A program made the position numbers and the translations under genes. This document shows positions 36,205 to 46,411 of a stretch of 64,000 nucleotides of DNA, piece by piece (within the stretch, counting starts at the first letter, position 1; the number at the start of each line of letters is the position of its first letter). The DNA comes from Serratia odorifera. Lineage in GTDB: Bacteria > Pseudomonadota > Gammaproteobacteria > Enterobacterales > Enterobacteriaceae. The stretch spans positions 4,898,001 through 4,962,000 of the forward strand of contig NZ_LR134117.1 in the NCBI RefSeq assembly GCF_900635445.1. The letters run 5' to 3'. Under the pieces are notes generated by a model that had not been told where the DNA came from, searched no databases, and saw only the letters and a program-made list of their open reading frames with translations.

Positions 36205-37737
36205 TTACTTGAGATCGGCGTTTTCAAAGCTGAATGACGTATCAGGCATCACGTAGAAACCGCTGAGCTGTTTGTTGTTGGCGGACAGCAAGCGCTCGGT
36301 GGCCAGGAAGATCCACGGCGCATCGGCCCAGATGCGATCCTGCGCGTCCTTGTACAGCTGCTGCTTCCTGGCTCGATCGGTGGTTGCCAGCGCATCGCCC
36401 AGATCCCGATCGACCTGCGGATTGCTGTAGAACGCGGTATTGAACAGCTTCGGCGGCGCCGACTGGCTGGCAAACAGCGGCGATAGCGCCCAGTCGGCCT
36501 CGCCGGTCGAAGCCGACCAGCCGGTATAGAACAGGCGCACGCCGGTATCCTTGACGCCAACGCTTTCAACCTGCGCCGCTCGCTGCCCGGCGTCCATGGC
36601 GGTGACCTTCACTTTTACCCCCACCTGCGCCAACTGCTGCTGGGCGAACTGCAACACTTTTTGCGCGGTACTGTGGTTATGCGAAGACCACAGCGTGGTG
36701 GTGAAACCGTTCGGGTAACCGGCCTGTTTCAGCAATTCACGCGCCTTGGCCGGATCGTACGGCCACGGTTGATAGCGGGTGGCAAAATCGATCGACGGTG
36801 GCACCGGCCCCTCCGCCGGCACCGCATAACCGGCAAACGCCACTTTAATCAGCGCCTGCTTGTTGATGGCGTAGTTCAAGGCCTGGCGTACTTTCGGGTC
36901 ATCAAACGGCTTCTGGGTGACGTTGATACTGATGTAGCGCTGCATGATCGACGGCGCGGTCACCACCGCCAGTTTGTCGTTGTTTTGCAAAACCTTGGCC
37001 TGCTCATACGGGATCGGGAAGGCAAACGTCGCCTCGCCGGTTTGCAACATCGCCGCCCGAGTATTGTTGTCGACCACCGGGCGCCAGGTAATGCTGTCAA
37101 GTTTCGGCAGTCCCGGCTGCCAGTAACCGGCAAATTTCTTCACCTTGACGTAGTCGGTCTGGTTCCAGGTGTCGAACTGGTACGGCCCGGTGCCCACCGG
37201 GTGGAAACCGATCTCCTTGCCGTACTGCTTCAGCGCCGCCGGCGAAATCATCGCGGCAGCCGGGTGCGCCAGGTTATTGATAAACGCCGAGAATGGCGCT
37301 TTCAATACGATCTTCACCGTGGTCGGATCGACCACCTCGGTTTTGTCGATCATTTTGAACAGGTTATAGCGTTTCAGGAGGCTGTCCGGATTGCTGGCGC
37401 GATCCAGGTTGGCCTTTACCGCCTCGGCGTTGAACTCGCTGCCATCGTGGAACTTTATCCCGGAGCGCAACTTGATGGTGTAGCTCAGGCCGTCGGCGCT
37501 GGCCTGGTAGCTGTCGGCCAGCACGTTGACCAGCTTCATATCCTTGTCAAAGCCGAACAGCCCCTGGTAAAACGATTTCGCCACCGCCTGCGACAGCGTG
37601 TCGTTGGCGTCATAGGGATCGAGGGTGGTGAAGTTGGAGGCGACGGCGATCACCGCATCTTTCGCTGCCCAGGCCGGCGCTGCGCCGGTTACGGCCAATA
37701 GCACGGCAACGGCCAATAAACTGCGTTTCTGAGTCAT
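36205..37737 (-). CDS. gsiB: Glutathione-binding periplasmic protein GsiB
   Basis: GsiB is the periplasmic solute-binding protein (SBP family 5) of the glutathione importer. The 510-residue precursor has a signal peptide ending GAAPAWAA. Family phrases include FTTLDPYDANDTLSQAVAKSF, GIKFHDGSEFNAEAVKANLD and FHPVGTGPYQFDTWN. GGGAGAACAAGCCAC precedes ATG 37737. It lies between gsiA and gsiC. Confidence 0.93.
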   Translation of the reverse strand: MTQKRSLLAVAVLLAVTGAAPAWAAKDAVIAVASNFTTLDPYDANDTLSQAVAKSFYQGLFGFDKDMKLVNVLADSYQASADGLSYTIKLRSGIKFHDGSEFNAEAVKANLDRASNPDSLLKRYNLFKMIDKTEVVDPTTVKIVLKAPFSAFINNLAHPAAAMISPAALKQYGKEIGFHPVGTGPYQFDTWNQTDYVKVKKFAGYWQPGLPKLDSITWRPVVDNNTRAAMLQTGEATFAFPIPYEQAKVLQNNDKLAVVTAPSIMQRYISINVTQKPFDDPKVRQALNYAINKQALIKVAFAGYAVPAEGPVPPSIDFATRYQPWPYDPAKARELLKQAGYPNGFTTTLWSSHNHSTAQKVLQFAQQQLAQVGVKVKVTAMDAGQRAAQVESVGVKDTGVRLFYTGWSASTGEADWALSPLFASQSAPPKLFNTAFYSNPQVDRDLGDALATTDRARKQQLYKDAQDRIWADAPWIFLATERLLSANNKQLSGFYVMPDTSFSFENADLK

Positions 37738-37757
37738 GTGGCTTGTTCTCCCAAAGA

Positions 37758-39635
37758 TTAATAGATGCCGGCAATAGGATGGCGTGCGACAAAATGCGCA
37801 GGACCGACCTCGACCAGCGGTGCAGTCACCGGTTCATCGCCTAACGGGCGAATCGGGCTGGGTATTTCATCCACCAGCAACGGCTGGCGCAGGTGTGCAC
37901 GGCGCGGATCGGCCACCGGCACTGCGGCCATCAGCTTGCGGGTATAGGCATGCTGCGGGTTTTCAAACACCGCTCTGCGCGGGCCGATTTCGACAATCTG
38001 GCCAAGGTACATCACCGCCACCCGGTGGCTGACGCGTTCCACCACCGCCATGTCGTGCGAAATAAACAAAAAGGCAATGCCGAATTCACGCTGCAGATCC
38101 AGCAGCAGGTTGACGATCTGCGCCTGAATCGACACGTCGAGCGCCGATACCGACTCATCGGCGATCACCACTTTCGGGTTGAGCGCCAGCGCGCGGGCGA
38201 TGCAGATCCGCTGGCGCTGGCCGCCGGAAAACTCGTGCGGGTAGCGGCGCGCGTGTTCCGGCCGCAGGCCAACGCGCTCCAACAGCCAGGCGACCCGCTG
38301 TTCCGCCGCCTTGCCGCGCGCCACGTTGTGCACCAGCAGCGGCTCCATGATGGAAAAGCCCACCGTCAGTCGCGGATCGAGCGAAGCATAGGGATCCTGG
38401 AAAATGAACTGAATATCGCGCCGCAGGTGCTGTAACGCTGCGCCTTGCAGTTGATTGATGGTTTGACCGTTGAAGGTAATGGTACCGTGCTGGCTTTCCA
38501 CCAGCCGCAACAGCGAGCGGCCGGTGGTCGATTTGCCGCAGCCGGATTCGCCCACCAGCCCCAGCGTTTCCCCGGGATAGAGATCGAAACTGACGTTTTC
38601 CACCGCATGCACTCGCCGCGTAACGCGGTTGAAAATGCCGCTGCGCACGTCAAAACGCGTAACCAACCGGTCGACGCGTAGAATCGGCTGCGCGTCGCGT
38701 GGTACGGTATCCTGCGGCTGAACCGCCTGCTCGTCGCCCGGCAGTGGAAATTTTGCCGGGAAATCTGCGTCGGCCATCGCGCCCAGCTTGGGCACCGCGG
38801 CCAGCAGTGCCTGAGTATAAGGTTGTTGCGGCGCGGCAAATAGCGGGCGCACGCCGCCAGCTTCCACCTTTTCACCCTGTTTCATCACCAGTACCCGATC
38901 GGCGATTTCCGCCACCACGCCCATATCGTGAGTGATGAAAATCACCCCCATCTGCATCTCTTGCTGCAGCACGCGGATCAATTGCAGAATTTGCGCCTGA
39001 ATGGTGACATCCAGCGCGGTGGTTGGTTCGTCGGCAATCAGCAGCGCCGGCTTGCACGACAGCGCCATGGCGATCATCACCCGTTGGCGCATACCGCCGG
39101 ATAGCTGGTGCGGATAGCGGCCAAGCACGTTGCCAGCGTCGGGAATACGCACCAGATCCAGCATCTGCAACGCTTGGCGACGGGCAGTACGGTGATCCAT
39201 CGCCTGATGCAAGCGCAGGGATTCCGCAATTTGCTCGCCGACCGGAAATACCGGGTTCAGCGAGGTCATCGGTTCCTGAAAAATCATCGCCATATCGGCA
39301 CCGCGCAGTCGGCGCATCGCGCTCTGACTGGCCTGCGCCAGATCGAGCAGCGCGTCGTTGCGGCGGCGAAACACCATGCTGCCCGCGGTCAGTTTCCCAC
39401 CGCCCTGCTCCACCAAACGCATCAGCGCCAGCGAGGTTACCGACTTGCCGGAACCGGATTCACCGACGATTGCCAGCGTTTCACCGCGATCGACCTCAAA
39501 GCTCAATCCACGCACCGCGTCGACGGTTTCACCCTCACGCTGAAACCGCACGCTGAGATCGCGCACCGACAGCACGCGCTGCGGCGGCAGCAACAACCCG
39601 CCGCCGGCCTCCGGCGTCAGAACAGTCTCGGACAT
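37758..39635 (-). CDS. gsiA: Glutathione/dipeptide ABC ATPase GsiA
   Basis: GsiA contains two fused ABC ATPase domains. The start is ATG 39635 (MSETVLTPEAGGG), supported by GGGAGGCAAG; the 19-residue upstream extension overlaps iaaA and is unsupported. Walker A motifs are GESGSGKSVTS and GESGCGKSTTG. Signature motifs are LSGGMRQRVMIAMAL and FSGGQRQRICIARAL. Each half ends with an oligopeptide-type C-terminal region. The 625 residues match the family. It follows iaaA by 19 bases. Confidence 0.94.
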   Translation of the reverse strand: MSETVLTPEAGGGLLLPPQRVLSVRDLSVRFQREGETVDAVRGLSFEVDRGETLAIVGESGSGKSVTSLALMRLVEQGGGKLTAGSMVFRRRNDALLDLAQASQSAMRRLRGADMAMIFQEPMTSLNPVFPVGEQIAESLRLHQAMDHRTARRQALQMLDLVRIPDAGNVLGRYPHQLSGGMRQRVMIAMALSCKPALLIADEPTTALDVTIQAQILQLIRVLQQEMQMGVIFITHDMGVVAEIADRVLVMKQGEKVEAGGVRPLFAAPQQPYTQALLAAVPKLGAMADADFPAKFPLPGDEQAVQPQDTVPRDAQPILRVDRLVTRFDVRSGIFNRVTRRVHAVENVSFDLYPGETLGLVGESGCGKSTTGRSLLRLVESQHGTITFNGQTINQLQGAALQHLRRDIQFIFQDPYASLDPRLTVGFSIMEPLLVHNVARGKAAEQRVAWLLERVGLRPEHARRYPHEFSGGQRQRICIARALALNPKVVIADESVSALDVSIQAQIVNLLLDLQREFGIAFLFISHDMAVVERVSHRVAVMYLGQIVEIGPRRAVFENPQHAYTRKLMAAVPVADPRRAHLRQPLLVDEIPSPIRPLGDEPVTAPLVEVGPAHFVARHPIAGIY

Positions 39636-39654
39636 CTTGCCTCCCGGCCGCCGG

Positions 39655-40617
39655 TTAACGGTAAATTCCCACCGTAGGCGCATCACCAACATAGCCGAAG
39701 CCGCGGTACATGCCTTCGCTGTTGAACGGCAATGCCACGTTGCCGTCGCGATCGATAGCGATCAGCCCGCCGCTGCCGCCCAGCGCCAGCAGCTTCTCCT
39801 GCACCACTTTATCGCTGGCCTGCTGCAAGCTGAGCCCGGCGTATTCCATCAGTGCGGAAACGTCGTAAGCCGCCACGCTGCGCATGAAAATTTCGCCGGT
39901 GCCGGTGCTGGATACCGCCACGGTGGCGTTATTGGCATAACAACCGGCGCCGATAATCGGCGTGTCACCCACCCGACCGGCCTGCTTATTGGTCATGCCG
40001 CCGGTGGAGGTCGCCGCTGCCAGATTACCGAGCGCGTCGAGCGCCACCGCACCTACGGTGCCGAATTTACGGTCGGCATCGAGAGGATCGCCAGCCTGTG
40101 ACGCCGCCGCCCCGTCATGATCGAGCAACACCCGACCCTGCTCCGCCTGAGCGCGGTGCAGTTGATCAAAACGTTCCTGGGTAAAAAAGAAATCGGGCGT
40201 GACCATTTCCAGCCCATGGGCTGCGGCAAACTTCTCCGCGCCTTCGCTGGCAAACAGCACATGCTGACTGTTTTCCAATACCGCACGCGCTGCCAGTATC
40301 GGATTGCGCACCCGACTGACGCCGGCTACCGCGCCGGCATCGCGGGTGCGACCGTCCATCACGCACGCATCCATTTCATGGGTGCCCTGATGGGTAAATA
40401 CCGATCCCACGCCGGCATTGAACAACGGACATTCTTCCAATAGCCGCACCGCTTCGGTTACCGCATCCAGCGCGCTGCCGCCCTGCGCCAGTATTTGCTG
40501 CCCGGCTGCCACCACCGACGAGAGCGCCTGAATATAACGTTGTTCTTTTTCTGCATTCATTGCCGCGCGCGTAATAGCGCCCGCGCCGCCATGAATGGCA
40601 ATCACTGGTTTGCTCAT
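39655..40617 (-). CDS. iaaA: Isoaspartyl peptidase / L-asparaginase (plant type)
   Basis: IaaA is an N-terminal-nucleophile hydrolase that cleaves beta-aspartyl dipeptides and asparagine after self-processing. The 320-residue precursor from ATG 40617 begins SKPVIAIHGGAGAITRAAM. The autocleavage Thr is in KFGTVGAVALDALGN, and ATSTGGMTNKQAGRVGDTP lines the active site. The longer frame adds seven unsupported residues. It leads the iaaA-gsiABCD operon, as in E. coli, linking peptide import with hydrolysis. Confidence 0.94.
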   Translation of the reverse strand: MSKPVIAIHGGAGAITRAAMNAEKEQRYIQALSSVVAAGQQILAQGGSALDAVTEAVRLLEECPLFNAGVGSVFTHQGTHEMDACVMDGRTRDAGAVAGVSRVRNPILAARAVLENSQHVLFASEGAEKFAAAHGLEMVTPDFFFTQERFDQLHRAQAEQGRVLLDHDGAAASQAGDPLDADRKFGTVGAVALDALGNLAAATSTGGMTNKQAGRVGDTPIIGAGCYANNATVAVSSTGTGEIFMRSVAAYDVSALMEYAGLSLQQASDKVVQEKLLALGGSGGLIAIDRDGNVALPFNSEGMYRGFGYVGDAPTVGIYR

Positions 40618-40866
40618 TTGCCTGCCACCCTGTGTCAACTCGATTATATCCGCAACAGAAGTGCGGTGATTTATTATGCACTCTTTTCTGACTATATTTA
40701 GCCCGACAATCGATGTAAAGGCTTAATATCACACCAAGAATTTCCTGCCGTCGCCTAAGATTTTTTTGGCGAGATATATTATTTTCAGGAATAAAAACAG
40801 CTCGTTAATTAATCTTGTTCCCGGGAAACGGCTATTTCACCGTTTGCCGGCGCTCGGCAGGCAATA

Positions 40867-41403
40867 TCAGAATGACGAGCCAGGCTGGCGTAAAAAATCC
40901 TGTTCTTCGGCGGTACTGGTACGCCCCAATATCGCATTGCGATGCGGATAACGACCAAAACGATCGATAATCGCCTTATGGCGCAATTCGTATTCCAACT
41001 GGTCGCCATTATTCAGTTCACGGTACAGCGCCAGCGCCTGTTGATGCACCAGGGCCGATTCCGAGTGCATAAATGGCAAATAAAGAAAACCGCGCTGTTC
41101 CACGCTGAGCCGGGCGCATTGCCCACTGCGCACCGCCTCCTGCGCCAGCACCAGCGCCATGCCATCGCAGGAAAACGCACGCGGCGTGCCGCGAAACAGA
41201 TTACGACTGAACTGATCGAGCACGATGATTTCCGCCAGCCGCCCCTCGATGGTATCGCGCCACTGCGCCAGTTCCCCCGCCGCCGCCGCATGCCATAGTT
41301 CGGCAAATCGCCTATGCAATTGACGGTCAAACTCATCATCTTTTTTAAACCACATTACCGGGTCGATTTCCTCGAACCAAAAGTCGATTATCTGTTTGTG
41401 CAT
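40867..41403 (-). CDS. DUF924 family protein
   Basis: The 178-residue cytoplasmic protein begins MHKQIIDFWFEEIDPVMWF, the typical DUF924 opening, and has IVLDQFSRNLFRGTPRAFSCD and FLYLPFMHSES. GGAGAGAACGGCG supports ATG 41403; the longer frame reads into the moeA upstream region. DUF924 proteins have a TPR-like all-helical fold, and their function is not established. It sits between iaaA and divergent moeA, a position not occupied in E. coli. Confidence 0.85.
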   Translation of the reverse strand: MHKQIIDFWFEEIDPVMWFKKDDEFDRQLHRRFAELWHAAAAGELAQWRDTIEGRLAEIIVLDQFSRNLFRGTPRAFSCDGMALVLAQEAVRSGQCARLSVEQRGFLYLPFMHSESALVHQQALALYRELNNGDQLEYELRHKAIIDRFGRYPHRNAILGRTSTAEEQDFLRQPGSSF

Positions 41404-41594
41404 CGCCGTTCTCTCCAGTCCAAATATCATTGTATAGCGCAAAAGCCGCCCGACCGGCGTGCGCTGCGTGCGCAACCTGCCCCAGCACCGGCAGGGCATT
41501 ACCCGTTGGCGGCATTCTCCCGCGCGGGGTTATCTGCCATAATGACCACACTTTGCCGCTTATTTTCGCGCACATTGATTACGGAGTTCTCTTT

Positions 41595-42833
41595 ATGGAT
41601 CATTGCCATACTTCCGGTCTTATCTCCCTTGAACAGGCGCTGGACACCATGCTCGGCCAGGTGGTACCGCTTGACGAAACCGAATCCATCGCGCTCAACG
41701 ACGCCTGTGGGCGCATTACCGCCACGCCGGTCATTTCACCGATTGACGTGCCGCCGTTCGCCAATTCGGCGATGGATGGCTATGCGGTGCGTATCAGCGA
41801 ACTCAACGCCAACGCGCCATTGCCGATCGCCGGCAAGGCGTTCGCCGGCGCACCGTTCAATGACGCCTGGCCGGCAAACAGTTGCATACGCATCATGACC
41901 GGCGCACCGATACCTGCCGGTACCGAGGCAGTGATCATGCAGGAACAGGCAGAGGTCAGCGAAGCAGGCGTACGCTTTAACGCCGTAGTGCACGCCGGGC
42001 AAAACGTGCGTTTGGCGGGCGAAGACATTCAGCAGGGTGCCAGCGTACTGCCAGCTGGCGTCAGGCTGGGTGCCGCACAGCTGCCGTTACTGGCCTCCCT
42101 GGGTATCAGCGAGCTACGGGTGATGCGCAAATTGAAAGTCGCGGTGTTTTCCACCGGCGACGAACTGCAACCGGTCGGCCAACCGCTGCAGGACGGCCAG
42201 ATTTACGACACCAACCGCTTTGCGGTGCGGCTGATGCTGGAACAGATGGGCTGTGAGGTCATCGATCTGGGGATCATCCGCGACGATCGGACGGCGCTGC
42301 GCGCAGCGTTCGAACAGGCCGATCGCAGTGCCGATCTGGTGATCAGCAGCGGCGGTGTTTCGGTGGGCGAAGCGGATTACACCAAGCAGATGCTTGATGA
42401 ACTGGGTGAGGTCGGTTTCTGGAAACTGGCCATCAAACCCGGCAAGCCGTTCGCCTTCGGCAAATTGCAGCACGCCTGGTTCTGCGGCCTACCGGGCAAC
42501 CCGGTATCCGCCGCGCTGACCTTCTACCAACTGGTACAGCCGCTGCTGGCCAAGCTGGCTGGTCACCACGAATGGCATCTGCCGCCGCGCCTGCGCGCCC
42601 GTGCGCTGACGCCTTTGAAGAAAGCCCCCGGCCGCCTCGACTTTCAGCGTGGCGTATTCGCCAGCAACGCCCTCGGCGAGCTGGAAGTGAGCACCACCGG
42701 CCATCAGGGATCGCACGTCTTCAGCTCGTTCAGCCAGGGCAACTGTTTTATCGTGCTCGAACGCGATCGCGGCGCGGTGGCGGCGGGGGAAATGGTTGAG
42801 ATTGAGCCGTTCAATATGCTGCTGAGGAACTGA
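41595..42833 (+). CDS. moeA: Molybdopterin molybdenumtransferase MoeA
   Basis: MoeA inserts molybdate into adenylylated molybdopterin to form the molybdenum cofactor. The 412-residue product has PPFANSAMDGYAV, IMTGAPIPAGTEAVIMQEQ, STGDEL, YDTNRF, ISSGGVSVGEADYTKQ and GLPGNPVSAALTFYQLV, all in the expected order of the four domains. The start ATG 41595 is preceded by GGAG with a nine-base spacer. It overlaps moeB by one base (TGATG), indicating coupled translation. Confidence 0.95.
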   Translation: MDHCHTSGLISLEQALDTMLGQVVPLDETESIALNDACGRITATPVISPIDVPPFANSAMDGYAVRISELNANAPLPIAGKAFAGAPFNDAWPANSCIRIMTGAPIPAGTEAVIMQEQAEVSEAGVRFNAVVHAGQNVRLAGEDIQQGASVLPAGVRLGAAQLPLLASLGISELRVMRKLKVAVFSTGDELQPVGQPLQDGQIYDTNRFAVRLMLEQMGCEVIDLGIIRDDRTALRAAFEQADRSADLVISSGGVSVGEADYTKQMLDELGEVGFWKLAIKPGKPFAFGKLQHAWFCGLPGNPVSAALTFYQLVQPLLAKLAGHHEWHLPPRLRARALTPLKKAPGRLDFQRGVFASNALGELEVSTTGHQGSHVFSSFSQGNCFIVLERDRGAVAAGEMVEIEPFNMLLRN

Positions 42834-43591
42834 TGATGCTGCCGGAATTAACCGATGCCGAAGCGCTGCGCTATAACCGTCAGATCGTGCTGCGCGGTTT
42901 CGACTTTGACGGCCAGGAAAAGCTGAAGGCCGCTCATGCGCTGGTGATCGGCCTTGGTGGATTGGGCTGTGCCGCAGCACCCTATCTGGCTGCGGCTGGC
43001 GTAGGGCGACTGACTCTGGTTGATTTCGACAGCGTGGCGCTGTCCAATTTACAGCGCCAGATCCTGCATAACGACAGCCGTATCGGCATGGCCAAAGTCA
43101 CCTCGGCACAGCAGGCACTGCAGATGATCAATCCACATGTGCAGATCGACACCGTACAACAGCAACTGGACGAACGGCAGATGACGGCGCTGGTAGCCAC
43201 CGCCGACGTGGTGCTGGACTGCAGCGACAACGTAGCGACCCGCGACCAGTTGAACCGGGTGTGTCATGCGCAGCGCAAACCGCTGGTGTCAGGGGCGGCA
43301 ATCCGCATGGAGGGGCAGCTTAGCGTGTTCACCTATCAACCTGGCGAACCCTGCTATCGCTGCCTGAGCCGACTGTTTGGCGACAATGCCCTCAGCTGCG
43401 TCGAGGCCGGGGTGATGGCCCCTCTGGTCGGCACCATCGGCACGCTGCAGGCGATGGAAGCGATCAAGCTGTTGGCGAATTTTGGCCGTCCGCTGGTTGG
43501 CAAGCTGTTGATGTTCGATGCGATGTCGATGCAGTTTCGCGAAATGAAGCTGCCGAAGGATGCGCAGTGCGAGGTGTGCGGAAAAAGCTAG
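42833..43591 (+). CDS. moeB: Molybdopterin-synthase adenylyltransferase MoeB
   Basis: MoeB is an E1-like enzyme that adenylates the C-terminal glycine of MoaD. The 252-residue protein has the nucleotide loop VIGLGGLGCAAAPYLAAAG, the ATP/Mg region NLQRQILH, and zinc cysteines CYRCLS and CEVCG. It matches E. coli MoeB in size and forms a two-gene operon with moeA. Confidence 0.95.
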   Translation: MMLPELTDAEALRYNRQIVLRGFDFDGQEKLKAAHALVIGLGGLGCAAAPYLAAAGVGRLTLVDFDSVALSNLQRQILHNDSRIGMAKVTSAQQALQMINPHVQIDTVQQQLDERQMTALVATADVVLDCSDNVATRDQLNRVCHAQRKPLVSGAAIRMEGQLSVFTYQPGEPCYRCLSRLFGDNALSCVEAGVMAPLVGTIGTLQAMEAIKLLANFGRPLVGKLLMFDAMSMQFREMKLPKDAQCEVCGKS

Positions 43592-43595
43592 CAAT

Positions 43596-43631
43596 CCCTC
43601 ACGCTACGCTCGGCAGAACATAGCGTGAGGG
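43596..43631. terminator. Hairpin between convergent moeB and ybiT
   Basis: CCCTCACGCTA and TAGCGTGAGGG form a perfect 11-base stem with a 14-base loop just after the moeB stop and just before the ybiT stop. T runs are absent, so function as a terminator is likely but not certain. Confidence 0.6.
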
Positions 43632-43638
43632 CGGGCAA

Positions 43639-45232
43639 TTAAACGATGCCCTGGCTACGCAGGTAATCTTCGTAGTTGCCGCTGAAGTCGATCACCTTGT
43701 TCGGCGTCATCTCCAGGATGCGGGTCGCCAACGAGCTGACGAACTCACGGTCGTGGGAAACGAAGATCAGTGTACCTTCATACATTTCCAGCGCCATGTT
43801 CAGCGATTCGATCGATTCCATGTCCATGTGGTTGGTCGGTTCATCCATAATCAGGATATTAGGGCGCTGCATCATCAGCTTGCCGAACAGCATACGGCCC
43901 TTCTCCCCCCCTGACAGCACCTTCACCTTCTTCTTGATGTCGTCCTGGCTAAACAGCAGACGGCCCAGCACGCTGCGTACCGCTTGCTCGTCGTCCTTTT
44001 CCTGTTTCCATTGGCTCATCCAGTCGAAAACGGTCAGGGTTTCATCAAACTCGTATTCGTGATCCTGCGCGTAATAACCGATGCGCGCGTTTTCCGACCA
44101 TTTGACGGTACCGCTGTCCGGCTGCGCATCACCCACCAGCGTTTTCAGCAGGGTAGATTTACCGATACCGTTCGGGCCCAGCACCGCCACTTTCTCACCC
44201 ACTTCAACCATCAGATTGAACTTGCTAAACAGCGGGCCATTGTCGAAGCCCTTGGACAGTGCTTCCACTTCCAGCGCGTTACGGAACAGTTTCTTGTCCT
44301 GCTCGAAACGGATGAACGGGTTCTGACGGCTGGAAGCCTTGACCTCTTCCAGCTGGATCTTGTCGATCTGGCGCGCGCGCGAGGTCGCCTGCTTGGACTT
44401 GGAGGCGTTGGCGCTGAAGCGGCTCACGAACGATTGCAGTTCGTTGATCTGCGCCTTCTTCTTGGCGTTGTCGGCCATCAGACGTTCACGCGCCTGGGTT
44501 GCCGCCGTCATGTATTCGTCGTAGTTACCCGGGTAAACGCGCAGTTCGCCGTAATCCAGATCCGCCATGTGCGTACAGACCATATTCAGGAAGTGGCGGT
44601 CGTGCGAAATGATGATCATGGTGCTGTTACGTTCGTTAAGCACCTGCTCCAGCCAACGAATGGTATCGATGTCCAGGTTGTTGGTCGGTTCGTCAAGCAG
44701 CAGGATTTCCGGATCGGAGAACAGCGCCTGAGCCAGCAACACGCGCAGCTTGAAGCCCGGTGCGATTTCGCTCATCGGGCCGTAGTGCTGTTCAACCGGA
44801 ATACCGACGCCCAGCAGCAGTTCGCCGGCACGCGCTTCGGCGGTATAACCGTCCATTTCGCCGTATTCGACTTCCAGATCGGCCACTTTATAGCCGTCTT
44901 CCTCGCTCATTTCCGGCAGGGCATAGATGCGGTCGCGCTCTTCCTTCACCGCCCACAGTTCAGTGTGACCCATGATCACGGTATCAAGCACGCTGAATTG
45001 TTCAAAGGCGAACTGATCCTGACGCAGTTTACCCAGACGCTCGTTCGGATCGAGGAACACGTTGCCGCCGCTCGGCACCAGATCGCCGCCCAGGATTTTC
45101 ATAAAGGTCGATTTGCCGCAACCGTTGGCGGCCGATCAAACCGTAGCGGTTACCGCCGCCAAACTTGACGGAAATGTTTTCAAACAGCGGCTTACTGCCA
45201 AACTGCATAGTGATGTTGTTAGTACTTAACAC
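43639..45232 (-). CDS. ybiT: YbiT, ABC-F family ATPase (one frameshift)
   Basis: YbiT is an ABC-F protein, a soluble twin-ATPase family that acts on ribosomes. The start is MLSTNNITMQFGSKPLFEN at 45232. The frame breaks inside Walker A near 45134, where one extra C turns GLIGANGCGKSTF into GLIGRQRLRQ. The correct frame resumes MKILGGDLVPSGGNVFLD. Later motifs are LLLDEPTNNLD, VLGPNGIGKSTLLK, LSGGEKGRMLFGKLM and LIMDEPTNHMD. The corrected length is 530 residues, equal to E. coli YbiT. Sequence error is the best explanation. Confidence 0.93.
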
Positions 45233-45375
45233 AACGCTCGCTCTTCATTGGGAATGTGATTTGGCGCGCATTATGCCATAACGAAACACAGAGATCGTCG
45301 GAAGTTTTGGTGAAGATTTGTGCGGCTTGCGCTGATGGCAGCATTGGGTGGCTAAATTGTCAGCCCCCACGGCGC

Positions 45376-46313
45376 TCAGCGGTATTGCCAATAGGCTGGC
45401 GAGCCGTATTTCTCGACGAAAAAGTCAATCACCGCACGAACCTTCAATGGCGGGCCGGCGGGCGTTGGGATAGATGGCCGCGATCGCCTGCGGCTCCAGC
45501 GTGGTGGACACGGCAAACTGCGGCAAAACCGGCACCAGCGTGCCGTTCTTCAACGCGTCGCCAATCAGCCAGTCCGGGAACACCACCATCCCCATGCCGT
45601 TCAGCGCGGCGCTGACCAGCGTTTCGGCATTATTCGAGGTCAGCGATCCGCTGAACGTATGCGGCTGCCAACGCTGGTCGCTATCGAGAAAGAACCAGCG
45701 TTGCGGCCCGGTAAAGCCGCGATAGACCAGACAGTTGTGTTGATACAGATCTGCGGGCTGCGTCAGCGCGGGTGCATGCGCCAGATACGCCGGGCTGGCC
45801 GCCAGATGATATTGTGGCGTGGCAAACACCCGCGCATGCAAAGTCGAGCTGTTGAGCACGCCAATACGAAACAGCAAATCGGTGGCATCACGGTGAGGAT
45901 CGATAAACTCGTCGGTTTGCATCAGTTCGATGTTGAGCTGCGGGAACCGTTCGCCCAACTCCGCCAGCCAGGGCGCAATGTGCCGCTGGCCAAACACCAC
46001 CGGAGCATTGAGCCGCACCAGCCCGCTCGGCTCGTGCTCCTGTTGCTGCAATTCCCACTGCGCTTCGTTCATCTGATCAAGCATCGAGCGGGCGTAACGG
46101 GCAAATAGCCGCCCGGCTTCGGTCGGCACTACCGCCCCGCGTATTGCGATACAGCAGTTGCGTCTGCAAGGCGCTTTCCAACTGCTGTACTACCCGCGAA
46201 ACCGAGGAGGCGGCGATGCCTTCTCGCCGGGCCACTTCAGAAAAGTTCCCCAGTTCGACGATGGCCACAAACAACCGCATGGTGCGGATAGTGATCTGTT
46301 GCAAGTCTTCCAT
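45376..46313 (-). CDS. LysR-family regulator (two frameshifts)
   Basis: Start ATG 46313 gives MEDLQQITIRTMRLFVAIVE and a winged helix with GIAASSVSRVVQQLE. Two extra bases, one G near 46138 and one C near 45444, break the frame. Correcting both gives ...YRNTRAVVPTEAGRLFARYAR..., a LysR effector domain, and an end ...RAVIDFFVEKYGSPAYWQYR, for 311 residues, a normal length. It is divergent from the YdcZ-type transporter pair with a 98-base shared promoter region, so it probably regulates that pair. The inducer is unknown. Confidence 0.85.
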
Positions 46314-46411
46314 TTGTGCAAATCCTGCAAAGCTGTTTCTCTTATTATGCTGTTTTTCGAAACGATGCAACAGCCTACAGTGTGCGACTGGTTTTTTTGG
46401 AGCAACAATTG

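Noticed and set aside
35482..36237. 251-residue His/Arg-rich frame opposite gsiC
   Set aside because: Composition bias (HHRR-rich) is the typical antisense artefact of a hydrophobic GC-rich gene.
41430..41594. Longer N-terminus for moeA
   Set aside because: The extension overlaps the upstream region of the DUF924 gene and lacks family similarity; ATG 41595 has GGAG upstream.
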